Assembly: GCF_008634025.1 (NCBI RefSeq) | Contig: NZ_PDCM01000002.1 | Span: 930,001-994,000, forward strand | Direction of reading: 5' to 3' | Source: Streptomyces albofaciens JCM 4342 | Lineage (GTDB): Bacteria > Actinomycetota > Actinomycetes > Streptomycetales > Streptomycetaceae | Length of the DNA stretch: 64,000 bases | Shown: piece by piece, positions 9,218 through 17,174 of the stretch | Numbering within the stretch: position 1 is the stretch's first letter | Layout: every line of letters starts with the position of its first letter | Translations under genes and position numbers: made by a program | Notes under the pieces: model-generated | What the model was told of the DNA's origin: nothing | The model's input: the letters and a program-made list of their open reading frames with translations, nothing else | Database searches by the model: none

Positions 9218-10510
9218 GTGACCACAGCACCCCCTGATCCGATCGTCGAGGCCCCCCGCCCGGCCCCGGCCCTGCTCGCCCCCTCCCCCACCTCCGTGCC
9301 CCGCCCGGCGGCCCCCGAGGCGCCGCCGGTCCGCCGGGTGCCGCTGGTCGTCGGCCTGCTGATCGCCACGGCGCTCACGGGCTTCGTCTTCGCCTCGTAC
9401 GGCGCGAAGCCGGGCGTCCTGCTGCTGCTCGGGCTCGGCCTGGGAGTGGCCCTGTTCCACTCGCGGTTCGGGTTCACCTCGGCGTGGCGGCAGTTCGTCG
9501 CCGTGGGCAACGGCTCCGGGCTGCGGGCCCACGCGCTGCTGCTCGGTACGACGGCGACGCTGTTCGCCCTGGTCATCGGGACGAGCACCGGGCTGTTCGG
9601 CGCGACCCCCGCGCCGTCCGGCGGGCCGCTGGGCGTCGGGCTGCTCCTCGGCTCGTTCGTGTTCGCCGTCGGTATGCAGCTGGGCGGCGCCTGCGCCTCG
9701 GGCACGCTGTTCGCGGTGGGGTCCGGACAGACGTCGATCGTGCTGACCCTGGGCGGGTTCATCGCCGGTTCGACGCTGGCCGCCTGGCAGTTCGACCTGT
9801 GGAAGGACCTCCCCGCGTACGAGCCCGTGGTGTTCGCCGACCACATCGGCTGGTTCGGCTCGTGGGCCGTCACCCTCCTGGCGCTGGCCGTCATCGTGGT
9901 CGTCAGCCGGGCGGTCCAGGCGCGCCGCAACCCGCCGCCGACCGGCCCGGTGCCGTCGGCGAGGACCACGGCCGCCCGGGTGCTGCGCGGCTCCTGGCCG
10001 CTGGCGGCCGGTGCCGTGGTACTGGCGGTGCTGGGCGGCGGCGTCCTTCTCGTCTCCGGTGGCGCGTGGGGTGTGACCAGCGCGTTCAGCCTGTGGGGCG
10101 CGAAGCTGGTGAGCGCGCTCGGCGGGCATCCGGAGACCTGGTCGTACTGGCAGAAGCCGGCGAACGCGCACGCGCTGTCCGGGCCGGTGCTGGCCGACAA
10201 GACGAGCCTCACCGACATCGGCATCATGATCGGCGCCGCGGTGGCCGCCGCGCTGGGCGGCACCTGGGCGCTGCACCGGGGCACCCCGTGGCGCACCGCG
10301 GTCGCGGCCGTCGTGGGCGGCGTGCTGATGGGCATCGGTGCCCGGCTGGCCGGCGGCTGCAACATCGGCGCCTACCTCGCCGGCATCGCCTCCGGCAGCC
10401 TGCACGGGTGGATCTGGGGCGCGACGGCCCTGCTCGGCACCTGGGCGGGCCTGAAGCTGCGGCCCGTCTTCCGGCTGGCCAACCCGAAACCGGGCGACGG
10501 TGTCTGCTGA
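9218..10510 (+). CDS. YeeE/YedE-family thiosulfate/sulfur transporter
   Basis: A 430-residue integral membrane protein with about ten hydrophobic segments after a Pro-rich N-terminal tail (residues 1-40). Both halves carry the sulf_transp hallmark: GGACASGTLFAVGSGQ near residue 155 and GARLAGGCNIGAYLAGIASG near residue 380, each with the conserved Cys of the YeeE relay that moves thiosulfate or sulfide. The GTG start is preceded by ACGGAG. A small Cys-containing frame and a palindrome lie just upstream, consistent with sulfur-responsive expression. The exact substrate is inferred. Confidence 0.88.
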   Translation: MTTAPPDPIVEAPRPAPALLAPSPTSVPRPAAPEAPPVRRVPLVVGLLIATALTGFVFASYGAKPGVLLLLGLGLGVALFHSRFGFTSAWRQFVAVGNGSGLRAHALLLGTTATLFALVIGTSTGLFGATPAPSGGPLGVGLLLGSFVFAVGMQLGGACASGTLFAVGSGQTSIVLTLGGFIAGSTLAAWQFDLWKDLPAYEPVVFADHIGWFGSWAVTLLALAVIVVVSRAVQARRNPPPTGPVPSARTTAARVLRGSWPLAAGAVVLAVLGGGVLLVSGGAWGVTSAFSLWGAKLVSALGGHPETWSYWQKPANAHALSGPVLADKTSLTDIGIMIGAAVAAALGGTWALHRGTPWRTAVAAVVGGVLMGIGARLAGGCNIGAYLAGIASGSLHGWIWGATALLGTWAGLKLRPVFRLANPKPGDGVC

Positions 10511-10690
10511 GGGGTGAGGGGCTGGGGTGAGGGGTGAGGGGCTCTGAGGTGAGGGGTGAGGGACTACGGGCGCGGGCTACGGACTACGGGGGCGGGCTGC
10601 GGGGGCGGCCTACGGACTACGGGCGCGGGCTGCGGGCTGCGGGCTGCGGGCTGCGGGCTGCGGGCTGCGGGCTGCGGGCTGCGGGCCAAC
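10511..10690. repeat. GC-rich tandem repeats, including GGGCTGC x8
   Basis: GTGAGGGG-type units (about 10511-10560) are followed by degenerate GGACTACGGGNGCGGGCT units. Eight uninterrupted 7-bp GGGCTGC copies follow at 10627-10682. The array lies just upstream of the Lrp gene. It is a likely slippage hotspot. Confidence 0.85.
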
Positions 10691-10769
10691 GGCTCACCTC
10701 GTCCCTCGCCACCAGGCCATTGGTACAGTCACCGGACCCCGCCCCGCCCCCCGAGGAGGCCGTTGGCCC

Positions 10770-11249
10770 ATGGCCGTGGACACGCTCGACGCGAAGATCC
10801 TCCGGCTGCTGCTGGAGCAGCCCCGCACCAGCGTGCGGGAGTACGCCCGCATCCTCGGCATCGCCCGGGGCACCGTGCAGGCGCGGCTGGACCGGCTGGA
10901 GCGGGACGGGGTGATCACGGCGTACGGGCCGCGCCTGTCGCCCGCCGCGCTCGGCCACCCCGTGCTCGCCTTCGTCCACATCGAGGTCACCCAGGGGCAC
11001 CTGGAGGACATCGCCGAGGCGCTGGCCGAGGTGCCCGAGATCATCGAGGCGTTCTCCACGACCGGCGGCGGTGACCTCCTGACCCGGGTGGTCGCGCGGG
11101 ACGCGGCGCACTTGGAGGACGTGATCCAGCGGTTGATCAGCATGCCGGGCGTGGTGCGCACACGGACCGAGGTGGCGCTGCGCGAGCGGGTGCCGCACCG
11201 GATGCTGCCGCTGGTCGAAGCCGTGGGCGGCACCGCCGGGCAGCGCTGA
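10770..11249 (+). CDS. Lrp/AsnC-family transcriptional regulator
   Basis: A 159-residue regulator. The N-terminal winged helix (DTLDAKILRLLLEQPRTSVREYARILGIARGTVQARLDRLER in consecutive segments) is followed by a RAM/ACT-like ligand domain (residues about 70-150). The domain contains VLAFVHIEVTQGHLEDIAEAL, the GGGDLLTRVVARD turn and GVVRTRTEVALRERV. Family members bind amino acids and form octamers. A GGCCATTGGTACAGT segment near 10715-10729 may hold its -10 (TACAGT) and an operator. The HAD phosphatase gene starts 13 nt after its stop, so the two may be co-transcribed. Confidence 0.92.
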   Translation: MAVDTLDAKILRLLLEQPRTSVREYARILGIARGTVQARLDRLERDGVITAYGPRLSPAALGHPVLAFVHIEVTQGHLEDIAEALAEVPEIIEAFSTTGGGDLLTRVVARDAAHLEDVIQRLISMPGVVRTRTEVALRERVPHRMLPLVEAVGGTAGQR

Positions 11250-11262
11250 GGACGCCCTTGGC

Positions 11263-12018
11263 ATGCTGGGGGCCATGAGCATTTCCGCCAGCACCTCCCC
11301 CGCCTCGGCCGCGTCCGGCCCCGGCTCTCCCACCCCCGGCTCCCCCGCCTCCGTGATCTTCGACCTGGACGGCACGCTCGTGGACAGCGAGCCGAACTAC
11401 TTCGAGGCGACGCGCAGCGTGCTCGCCCGGCACGGCGTGACCGGCTTCACCTGGGAGGACCACACCCGCTTCATCGGCATCGGCTCCCGCGAGACGCTGG
11501 AGACGCTCAAGCGGGAGCACGCCATCGCCGCGCCCCTCGACGACCTGCTGGCCGACAAGAACCGCGCCTATCTGGAGCGGGCTCGGGCGCACACCGAGGT
11601 CTTCCCGGAGATGCGGAAGTTCGTGGAGTTGCTGCACGCCGCCGGGCATCCGCTGGCGGTGGCCTCCGGCTCCTCGCGCCATGCGATCGAGGCGGTGCTC
11701 GGCAGCACCGGCCTGGACGCGCAGTTGACCGTGCTCGTCTCGGCCGAGGAGGTCGGGCAGGGCAAGCCCGCGCCGGACATCTTCCTGGAGGCGGCGCGCC
11801 GGCTGGGCGCGCCGCCGCGGGAGTGCGTGGTGCTGGAGGACGCGCCGCCCGGCGCGGAGGCCGCGCACCGGGCGGGCATGCGGTGCGTCGCGATCCCGTA
11901 CGTACCGGAAACGGCGACGGACCGGTCCTTCGGCAGCGCCGGGCTGTTCTTCCCGGGCGGGCAGCGGGAGTTCACGGCGGAGGCCGCGTACCGGTGGATC
12001 ACGGCGGCCGAGAGCTGA
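11263..12018 (+). CDS. HAD-superfamily phosphatase/phosphomutase-like
   Basis: A 251-residue HAD-IA hydrolase. Motif I is FDLDGTLVDSE with nucleophile and acid Asp near residues 31-33. Motif II is VASGSS, motif III is GKPAPDIFLEAARRLG with its Lys, and motif IV is VVLEDAPPGAEAAHRAG. A helical cap lies between motifs I and II. An Ala/Ser/Pro-rich N-terminal tail precedes motif I. The ATG at 11263 follows GAGGA; ATG 11275 (MSISAST) is equally possible. The fold suits a sugar-phosphate phosphatase or beta-phosphoglucomutase-like role, but the substrate is unknown. Confidence 0.88.
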   Translation: MLGAMSISASTSPASAASGPGSPTPGSPASVIFDLDGTLVDSEPNYFEATRSVLARHGVTGFTWEDHTRFIGIGSRETLETLKREHAIAAPLDDLLADKNRAYLERARAHTEVFPEMRKFVELLHAAGHPLAVASGSSRHAIEAVLGSTGLDAQLTVLVSAEEVGQGKPAPDIFLEAARRLGAPPRECVVLEDAPPGAEAAHRAGMRCVAIPYVPETATDRSFGSAGLFFPGGQREFTAEAAYRWITAAES

Positions 12019-12076
12019 CGGCCGGGGACTGTGCGTCCCCGGCCGGGGGCTGCCCGCCCTGGCCGGGGACCGGCCG

Positions 12077-12150
12077 AGGCTGCTCGCCCTGCCCGGGGTC
12101 ACCGGCCAGGCTGCTCGCCCTGCCCGGGGTCACCGGCCAGGCTGCCCGCC
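12077..12150. repeat. 31-bp direct repeat, 2.4 copies
   Basis: Two identical 31-bp units starting AGGCTGCTCGCC and ending CACCGGCC lie at 12077-12107 and 12108-12138. A truncated third runs to about 12150 and carries the 3' end of the convergent lyase-like gene. Confidence 0.85.
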
Positions 12151-13071
12151 CGCCGCGGCCACCGCGATCCGCACCACCGACCCGGTTTCCAGCGCCGCCC
12201 ACATCGCGCCGTCGGGGCCGAGCGCGATGCCGTGCGGCTCGGACGCGGGGTCCGGCAGGTCGTAGCCTTCGACGCGCCCGCTGGTGGTGATGCGGCCGAT
12301 GCGGCCCGCGCCCCACTCGGTGAACCACAGGGCGCCGTCCGGTCCCGCGGCGATCGCGTGCGGGCGGGACGCCGGGTCCGGCAGCGGGAACTCCTCGACC
12401 GAGCCGTCCGTGGTGATGCGGCCGACCCGGCCCGCCGCGATCTCCACGAACCACAGGGCGCCGTCCGGACCGGGCGCGAGCCCGACCGGACCCGCGCCCG
12501 GCGTCGGCAGGTCGTGGAGCACGGTGTCGCCGTCCGGGTCGATACGGCCGATCGCGTTGGCCTGGTTGGCGGTGAACCACAGGGCGCCGTCCGGGCCCGT
12601 CGTGATCACCGAGGCGAAGGCGCCGCGTACCGGCAGCGGGTATTCGGTGACCGTGCCGTCCGGCGTGATGCGGCCGATGCGGTCGGCGGCGGATTCGGTG
12701 AACCAGACCGCGCCGTCCGGGCCCGCGGCGATGCCGAGGGGCCCGGCGTCCGCGGTCGGCAGGGTGAAGGACACCACCTCCGCACCGCCCCCGGCGGCGT
12801 CGCCGGGCATCAGACGGGTGACACGGTGCTCCTTGAACTCGGTGCACCACAGCGCGCCGTCCGTCCCCGTGGCGATCATCGTGGGTCCGCCGGTGGGGGT
12901 CTGCAAGGGGTAGGTGGTCACGTCTCCCGCCGTGGTCACCCGCGCGACGCACCCCTGGTGCACGAGCGTGCACCACAGCGCGCCGTCCGGCCCGGCGGTC
13001 AGCGCGTACGGGCCCGCCTCCGGACCGGCCACGACGTACTCCTGCAAGGTCACCTCTGGGCGGGACGACAT
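12130..13071 (-). CDS. Virginiamycin B lyase-like (streptogramin lyase) beta-propeller
   Basis: A 313-residue propeller with at least seven near-identical blades. Each has the core GPDGALWFTE followed by IGRIT and a PLP/DLP turn. This is the pattern of Vgb, which linearises type B streptogramins by elimination at the ester bond. The residues usually needed (a catalytic His and Mg-binding Glu) cannot be assigned by eye, so resistance activity is a family-level inference; many Vgb-like proteins are uncharacterised. The ATG at 13071 follows AAAGGATCC. There is no signal peptide. Confidence 0.82.
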   Translation of the reverse strand: MSSRPEVTLQEYVVAGPEAGPYALTAGPDGALWCTLVHQGCVARVTTAGDVTTYPLQTPTGGPTMIATGTDGALWCTEFKEHRVTRLMPGDAAGGGAEVVSFTLPTADAGPLGIAAGPDGAVWFTESAADRIGRITPDGTVTEYPLPVRGAFASVITTGPDGALWFTANQANAIGRIDPDGDTVLHDLPTPGAGPVGLAPGPDGALWFVEIAAGRVGRITTDGSVEEFPLPDPASRPHAIAAGPDGALWFTEWGAGRIGRITTSGRVEGYDLPDPASEPHGIALGPDGAMWAALETGSVVRIAVAAAGGQPGR

Positions 13072-13318
13072 GCGCTGGATCCTTTCGGCACGGTTCGGCA
13101 TGGTGCGGTGCGGGGTGGTGCGGTGCGGGATGGTTCGATACAGGCGGTTCAGTGTGGTTCGGTGTGGCTCGTGCGGTCCGATACCGTTCGGTACGGCGAG
13201 GCCGGACGGTCCCCGTACGGTACCCAGGCCCCGCGGGCGACGCTCCGCCGCACCTCCGGCGGAGGACCGCACCGTCCCGCAACCATCCCGCAACCGACGC
13301 CCCGTCACCTCCGCCGTG

Positions 13319-14128
13319 TCAGCCGACGTTCACCTCATACGCGGACGTATCCAGCTGCGCCTTGCCCGTGAAGGCTTCCGTACCGGCTTCCACCCCGCTG
13401 AGATAGTCGGCCGGAGCCACCAGATCCCGCCGGGCGAGTGCCTGGAGGAAGTCGTTCAGGTCGAAGTCCGAGGCCGTGGTGTTGCCGACGCGGACGAAGG
13501 AGTACACGTTCCAGTCGGTCCGGCCGGCATACAGGTCCCAGGTGGCACCGGCGATCTTCACCCGCTGCTGCCGGGTGCCCAGGGGCGCGGCGCCGCCGCC
13601 CTTGGCGAGCCACACCATGACCTCGTGCTTGGGCCGGCTCCGCCAGTCCGTGTCCGGCCGGTCGTGCAGCCACAGGTCGTACGCGACGTTGTACGCGCCC
13701 GGCCTGCTCTCCTTCACCTTGTACGACCACTTCGCGCGGACCGGGGTCTTCGCGGACACCCGCACGGGCAGCCCGGTGGCGTTGGACTTCCAGCCCCAGT
13801 GCCAGCCCAGCACGCTGCTCGCGTACGACTTCACCGATTCCGGGGCGCCGGTCCAGTCGTGGTTGGTTCCCCAGCCGATGGTGTTCCCTGACTGGTACGT
13901 GGCCCAGGTGCAGGTCCAGCCGGAGCCGCTGCCCGCTCCCCAGGTGTTGTTGTTGAGCCAGTACTTGCCCATCGGCGTGGACTCGTTCGGCGCACAGCCG
14001 TCCGCCGCCCGTGCGGGCTGGGCGGCGGTGTCGAGCGCGAAGAGGGTTCCGCCGCCGAGCGTGGCGGCGGCGAGCAGCGCGACGAGGAAGCGCTTGCGGG
14101 ACGAGCGGTGACGGCCAGGTGCTGCCAT
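13319..14128 (-). CDS. Secreted GH12 endo-beta-1,4-glucanase
   Basis: A 269-residue secreted glycosidase of family GH12, which cleaves internal beta-1,4 bonds of cellulose, mixed-linkage glucan or xyloglucan. The signal peptide (RKRFLVALLAAATLGGG...PARAADG) is preceded by a basic stretch. Catalytic signatures are KHEVMVWL, holding the nucleophile Glu, and EAGTEAFTG near the C terminus, holding the acid/base Glu. Early aromatic segments (KYWLNNNTWG, WTCTW) fit the substrate cleft. There is no carbohydrate-binding module. The ATG at 14128 follows AAAGGGAGG. Whether it prefers xyloglucan is unknown. Confidence 0.92.
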   Translation of the reverse strand: MAAPGRHRSSRKRFLVALLAAATLGGGTLFALDTAAQPARAADGCAPNESTPMGKYWLNNNTWGAGSGSGWTCTWATYQSGNTIGWGTNHDWTGAPESVKSYASSVLGWHWGWKSNATGLPVRVSAKTPVRAKWSYKVKESRPGAYNVAYDLWLHDRPDTDWRSRPKHEVMVWLAKGGGAAPLGTRQQRVKIAGATWDLYAGRTDWNVYSFVRVGNTTASDFDLNDFLQALARRDLVAPADYLSGVEAGTEAFTGKAQLDTSAYEVNVG

Positions 14129-14505
14129 GGGACGGCCTCCCTTTCGGTCCGGGTTGGTGCTCCCTGGTTGCCGCCGCTCGGAAAAGGGTTGCCCGTACGG
14201 CGGCCGCGCCGCGCCGCGAGCCGTCCGCCATCCGTCGCCTTCCACCTTCCGCCCGCCGTCCGTCTACCGTCCGCCGTCCGCCGTCCGCCGTCCGCCACCA
14301 ACCGACAGCCGACAGCCGACAGCCGCCGACGGGCCCCGGCAACCGCTCCGCCCACAGAAAAATCCGCGCGCCCCGGCAACCTTCTCCGGACCGGCGGCAA
14401 CTGAGGGGCTGACAGAGTGTCCCCGATCAAGGAAGCCCGCCCCGTGCCCACCCTTCTCCCCCGCCCCGGTCACCGGCCCTCACCGCCGCACGCGGAAGGG
14501 CCGGC
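14129..14505. repeat. Intergenic region with CCGTCCG and GACAGCC microsatellites
   Basis: Between divergent genes. CCGTCCG-type 7-bp units run about 14255-14300, then three GACAGCC/CGACAGC units about 14303-14326. No gene is supported. Promoters for the glucanase and sigma-factor genes must lie here, but the repeats hide clear boxes. Confidence 0.7.
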
Positions 14506-15096
14506 ATGAGCCCGTCCACTCTCCCGATGAGCATGAACACCCCACGCAGCGCCGCCACCACCGGCCCGGTCCCCGCCACCGGTGACGCGTCGGCCGAGTT
14601 CCACGCCTTCTTCGAACGCCACCACGCGGAACTGGCCCGCCTGGCCCACCTGCTCACCGGCGAGGCGGACGCCGCCGACGACCTCGCGGCGGACGCGCTG
14701 CTCGCCCTGTGGCACCGCTGGGACCGGGTGCGCGGCGCGGACCACCCGGTGGCGTACGCCCGGGGCGTGGTCGCCAACATGGCCCGCGGCCGGATCCGCA
14801 GCACCGTGCGCGAGCGGCGCCGGATCGCCCTGTTCTGGTCCCAGCGCTCCGAGCGCGCGGACGGCCCCGACGTGGCCGCGGTCGTGGACGTACGCCAGGC
14901 GCTGGAACGGCTGCCGTTCCGCAAGCGCGCGTGCGTCGTGCTGCGGCACGCCTTCGACCTGTCGGAACGGGACACCGCCCTGGCCCTGGGTGTCTCCGTC
15001 GGTACGGTGAAGAGCCAGACCTCCCGGGGCATGGCGGAACTACAGCGGTACCTGGGTACGGGTGCCGCGGACGACCTCTCCGGGAGGGGGAAGTGA
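14506..15096 (+). CDS. SigE-family ECF-type RNA polymerase sigma factor
   Basis: A 196-residue sigma-70 family member of the SigE-like actinobacterial type. Region 2 runs about residues 30-100 (FHAFFERHHAELARLAHLL...AYARGVVANMARGRIR). Region 4 runs about 125-180 (VVDVRQALERLPFRKRACVVLRHA then SERDTALALGVSVGTVKSQ). The start follows GGAAGGGCC; ATG 14527 is an alternative. Its TGA overlaps the ATG of the next gene (TGATG), an arrangement typical of sigma/anti-sigma or sigma/effector pairs. Confidence 0.9.
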   Translation: MSPSTLPMSMNTPRSAATTGPVPATGDASAEFHAFFERHHAELARLAHLLTGEADAADDLAADALLALWHRWDRVRGADHPVAYARGVVANMARGRIRSTVRERRRIALFWSQRSERADGPDVAAVVDVRQALERLPFRKRACVVLRHAFDLSERDTALALGVSVGTVKSQTSRGMAELQRYLGTGAADDLSGRGK

Positions 15097-15830
15097 TGGC
15101 GGAAGAGAACCTGCGCGAGCGGTTGCGCGAGGCGGCGCGGGCGCACGAACCGGACCGCGCACGGATGCTGGCGCGGGTGGAGCGCGGCATGGCGGACTCC
15201 GCCGACACCGGTACGGAACGACGGCGCCGCCCGGCGCGGGCCCGCCCGTGGTCACGGACCGCCCTCGCGGCCGCCGCGGCGGTGGGGGCCCTTGTGGCCG
15301 GTGGTTACGCGGTGACGACCGCCGTACGGGGCCCGGAGCCGCCGGAGAAGGTGACCGTCCGTCCGCTGCCCCCGGCCGGACCCGGCGAACAGCAGCGCCC
15401 GGCCTCGCCCTCCGCACCGGCCGGCCCGGACGGCGGCGCGCCGCGTACCGAGGACGGCCCGCTGTGGTCGGACGGCCTCGTGGACCCGCACAGCAACGCC
15501 TACTGGGCGCAGAGCAACGTCACGGTCCAGACGAAGCGCCCGCTGACCGCGCTCACCGTGGAACTGCGGATCGCCCAGACCGGCGGCGTGCACGACACGG
15601 GGAACTGGAGCACGCTGCCCCCCGCCGACTTCACGGTGTCCGTGGGCGAGCGCGACGGCGTACTCGTCTACCGGTGGACCCTCAAAGCGGGGCGGACGGT
15701 GCCTGCCGGGCGGCATGTCTTCGCGGGCCAGTACAACCACGCGCAGGGCGGGCGCGACGCCAAGGACGACGCGTACACGGCGACGGCGGAGGGGCCGGGT
15801 GGCCCCTGGTGCGTACGAGGGGCCTTTTGA
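15096..15830 (+). CDS. Membrane-anchored protein coupled to the SigE-type sigma factor
   Basis: A 244-residue protein. The cytosolic N terminus (ENLRERLREAARAHEPDRAR, about 50 residues) precedes one transmembrane helix (ALAAAAAVGALVAGGYAVTT, near 53-72). A Pro-rich linker and an extracytoplasmic domain (LVDPHSNAYWAQSNVTVQT...) follow. Its start overlaps the sigma stop, so it is translationally coupled. Topology and coupling suggest a cognate anti-sigma or signal-sensing partner, but no HxxxCxxC zinc anti-sigma motif is present, so that role is inferred from context only. The outer domain resembles no family I can name. Confidence 0.8.
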   Translation: MAEENLRERLREAARAHEPDRARMLARVERGMADSADTGTERRRRPARARPWSRTALAAAAAVGALVAGGYAVTTAVRGPEPPEKVTVRPLPPAGPGEQQRPASPSAPAGPDGGAPRTEDGPLWSDGLVDPHSNAYWAQSNVTVQTKRPLTALTVELRIAQTGGVHDTGNWSTLPPADFTVSVGERDGVLVYRWTLKAGRTVPAGRHVFAGQYNHAQGGRDAKDDAYTATAEGPGGPWCVRGAF

Positions 15831-16079
15831 CAGGCGGGGGGCTTTCCGGCGGGTAGGGGGCTTCTGATGGGCCGGAGGCCTTTTGGCAGACCGCGAGAGG
15901 CCTTTGGGCAGGCCGCCGAAGGCCTTTGGGCAGGCCAGAAGCCTTTTGGCGGGCCAGAAGTGTTGCGTCACGCAGATGGCCTTCTGGCGGACCGCCCCGG
16001 AGCCTAGCCGAAGCCGGAGCCGAGGCGGGGCCGGACCAGAGCCGAGCCGGGGCCGGAGCCGGACCGGAGCCGAGCCGCG
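15822..16079. repeat. Degenerate GGCCTTTTGGC repeats and GAGCCG-rich tract
   Basis: About six degenerate units of roughly 25-30 bp, each centred on GGCCTTTTGG or GGCCTTTGGG followed by CAGGC/GGGCC, run from the 3' end of the preceding gene to about 15990. A second tract, about 16010-16078, alternates GGAGCCG and GGGGCCGGA. Each GCC-TTT-GGC core is near-palindromic. No gene is supported. Confidence 0.75.
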
Positions 16080-17084
16080 TCACTTCTTCGCGCGGCTCGG
16101 CTGTACCCGCTTCGGTTCACCCTTCATCTTCGGGTGCTCCGGCGGGTACGGGAGGTCCTTCAGCCCGTGTTCGCGCTCGTCGCGGTCGGCGAGTTCGAGC
16201 GCGGCCTCCAGGCGGCACGGGTGGGCGTCCATACCGGCGTGCAGGTCGCCCAGCTCGGCGAAGCGGGCCGGCATGGTCGCCAGGTCGAAGTCCTCCGGTA
16301 CGGCGTCGGGCAGTTCCGCCCAGCGCAGCGGCGCGGACACCGGCGCGTGCGGGAAGGGCCGTACGGAATAGGCGCTGGCGATGGTGCGGTCCCGGGCCGT
16401 CTGGTTGTAGTCCACGAAGATCCGGGCGCCGCGCTCCTCCTTCCACCAGGAGGTGGTGATCCGCTCCGGGTCGCGCCGTTCCAGCTCCCGGGCCACCGCG
16501 ATGGCCGAGCGGCGGACCTGGGTGAAGGTCCACTCGGGCGCGATGGGCACGAAGACGTGCAGGCCGCGGCCGCCGGAGGTCTTGGGCCAACCGGTGAGGC
16601 CGAGGCCGTCGAGGACGTCGCGCAGGGCGAGGGCGGCCCGTACCGCGTCCGCGTAGTCCGTGCCCGGCTGTGGGTCGAGGTCGATGCGCAGCTCGTCCGG
16701 GTGCTCGGTGCGGTCCCGGCGCACCGGCCAGGGGTGGAAGGTCAGACAGCCCAGGTTGGCCGCCCACAGGACGGCGGCGGGCTCGGTGGGGCAGATCTCG
16801 TCGGCGTACCGGCCGCTGGGGAAGGCGATCCGGCCGGTGGGGATCCAGTCGGGGAGGTTCTTCGGCGCCCGCTTCTGAAAAAACGATTCGCCTTCCACTC
16901 CGTCGGGGTAGCGCTCCAAAGTGGTGGGCCGGTTCTCCAGGGCGCGCAGGATGCCGTCGCCGACACTCAGGTAGTAGCGGACGACATCGGCCTTGGTGAA
17001 GCCGCGCCGCGGGAAATAGACCTTGTCCGGGTGCGACACCCGGACCGTCCGCCCGCCCGCGCTCAGCTCCAGCGACTCTGCCAT
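16080..17084 (-). CDS. LigD polymerase/primase domain protein
   Basis: A stand-alone LigD PolDom (334 residues; archaeo-eukaryotic primase fold) used in bacterial non-homologous end joining to fill or extend ends with NTPs or dNTPs. Signature blocks are SHPDKVYFP near the N terminus, RIDLDPQPGTDY with the metal-binding Asp pair, KTSGGRGLHVFVPI with the catalytic His, and RIFVDYNQTARDRTIASAYSVRP near 225-245. It is divergent from the ATP-dependent ligase with 90 bp between starts. No phosphoesterase domain or Ku gene is present in the window. Confidence 0.94.
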   Translation of the reverse strand: MAESLELSAGGRTVRVSHPDKVYFPRRGFTKADVVRYYLSVGDGILRALENRPTTLERYPDGVEGESFFQKRAPKNLPDWIPTGRIAFPSGRYADEICPTEPAAVLWAANLGCLTFHPWPVRRDRTEHPDELRIDLDPQPGTDYADAVRAALALRDVLDGLGLTGWPKTSGGRGLHVFVPIAPEWTFTQVRRSAIAVARELERRDPERITTSWWKEERGARIFVDYNQTARDRTIASAYSVRPFPHAPVSAPLRWAELPDAVPEDFDLATMPARFAELGDLHAGMDAHPCRLEAALELADRDEREHGLKDLPYPPEHPKMKGEPKRVQPSRAKK

Positions 17085-17174
17085 GCACCCACGCTAGGCC
17101 GTACGGGCAGGCCCCGCCCGTCGGCGGGCGCGGTGCCGCCGTCCGCTCCCACCGGTCACCGCACAATCGCCCCC

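Noticed and set aside
12077..12150. 31-bp direct repeats, considered as a CRISPR array
   Set aside because: The copies are directly adjacent with no spacers and there are no cas genes, so this is a simple tandem duplication.
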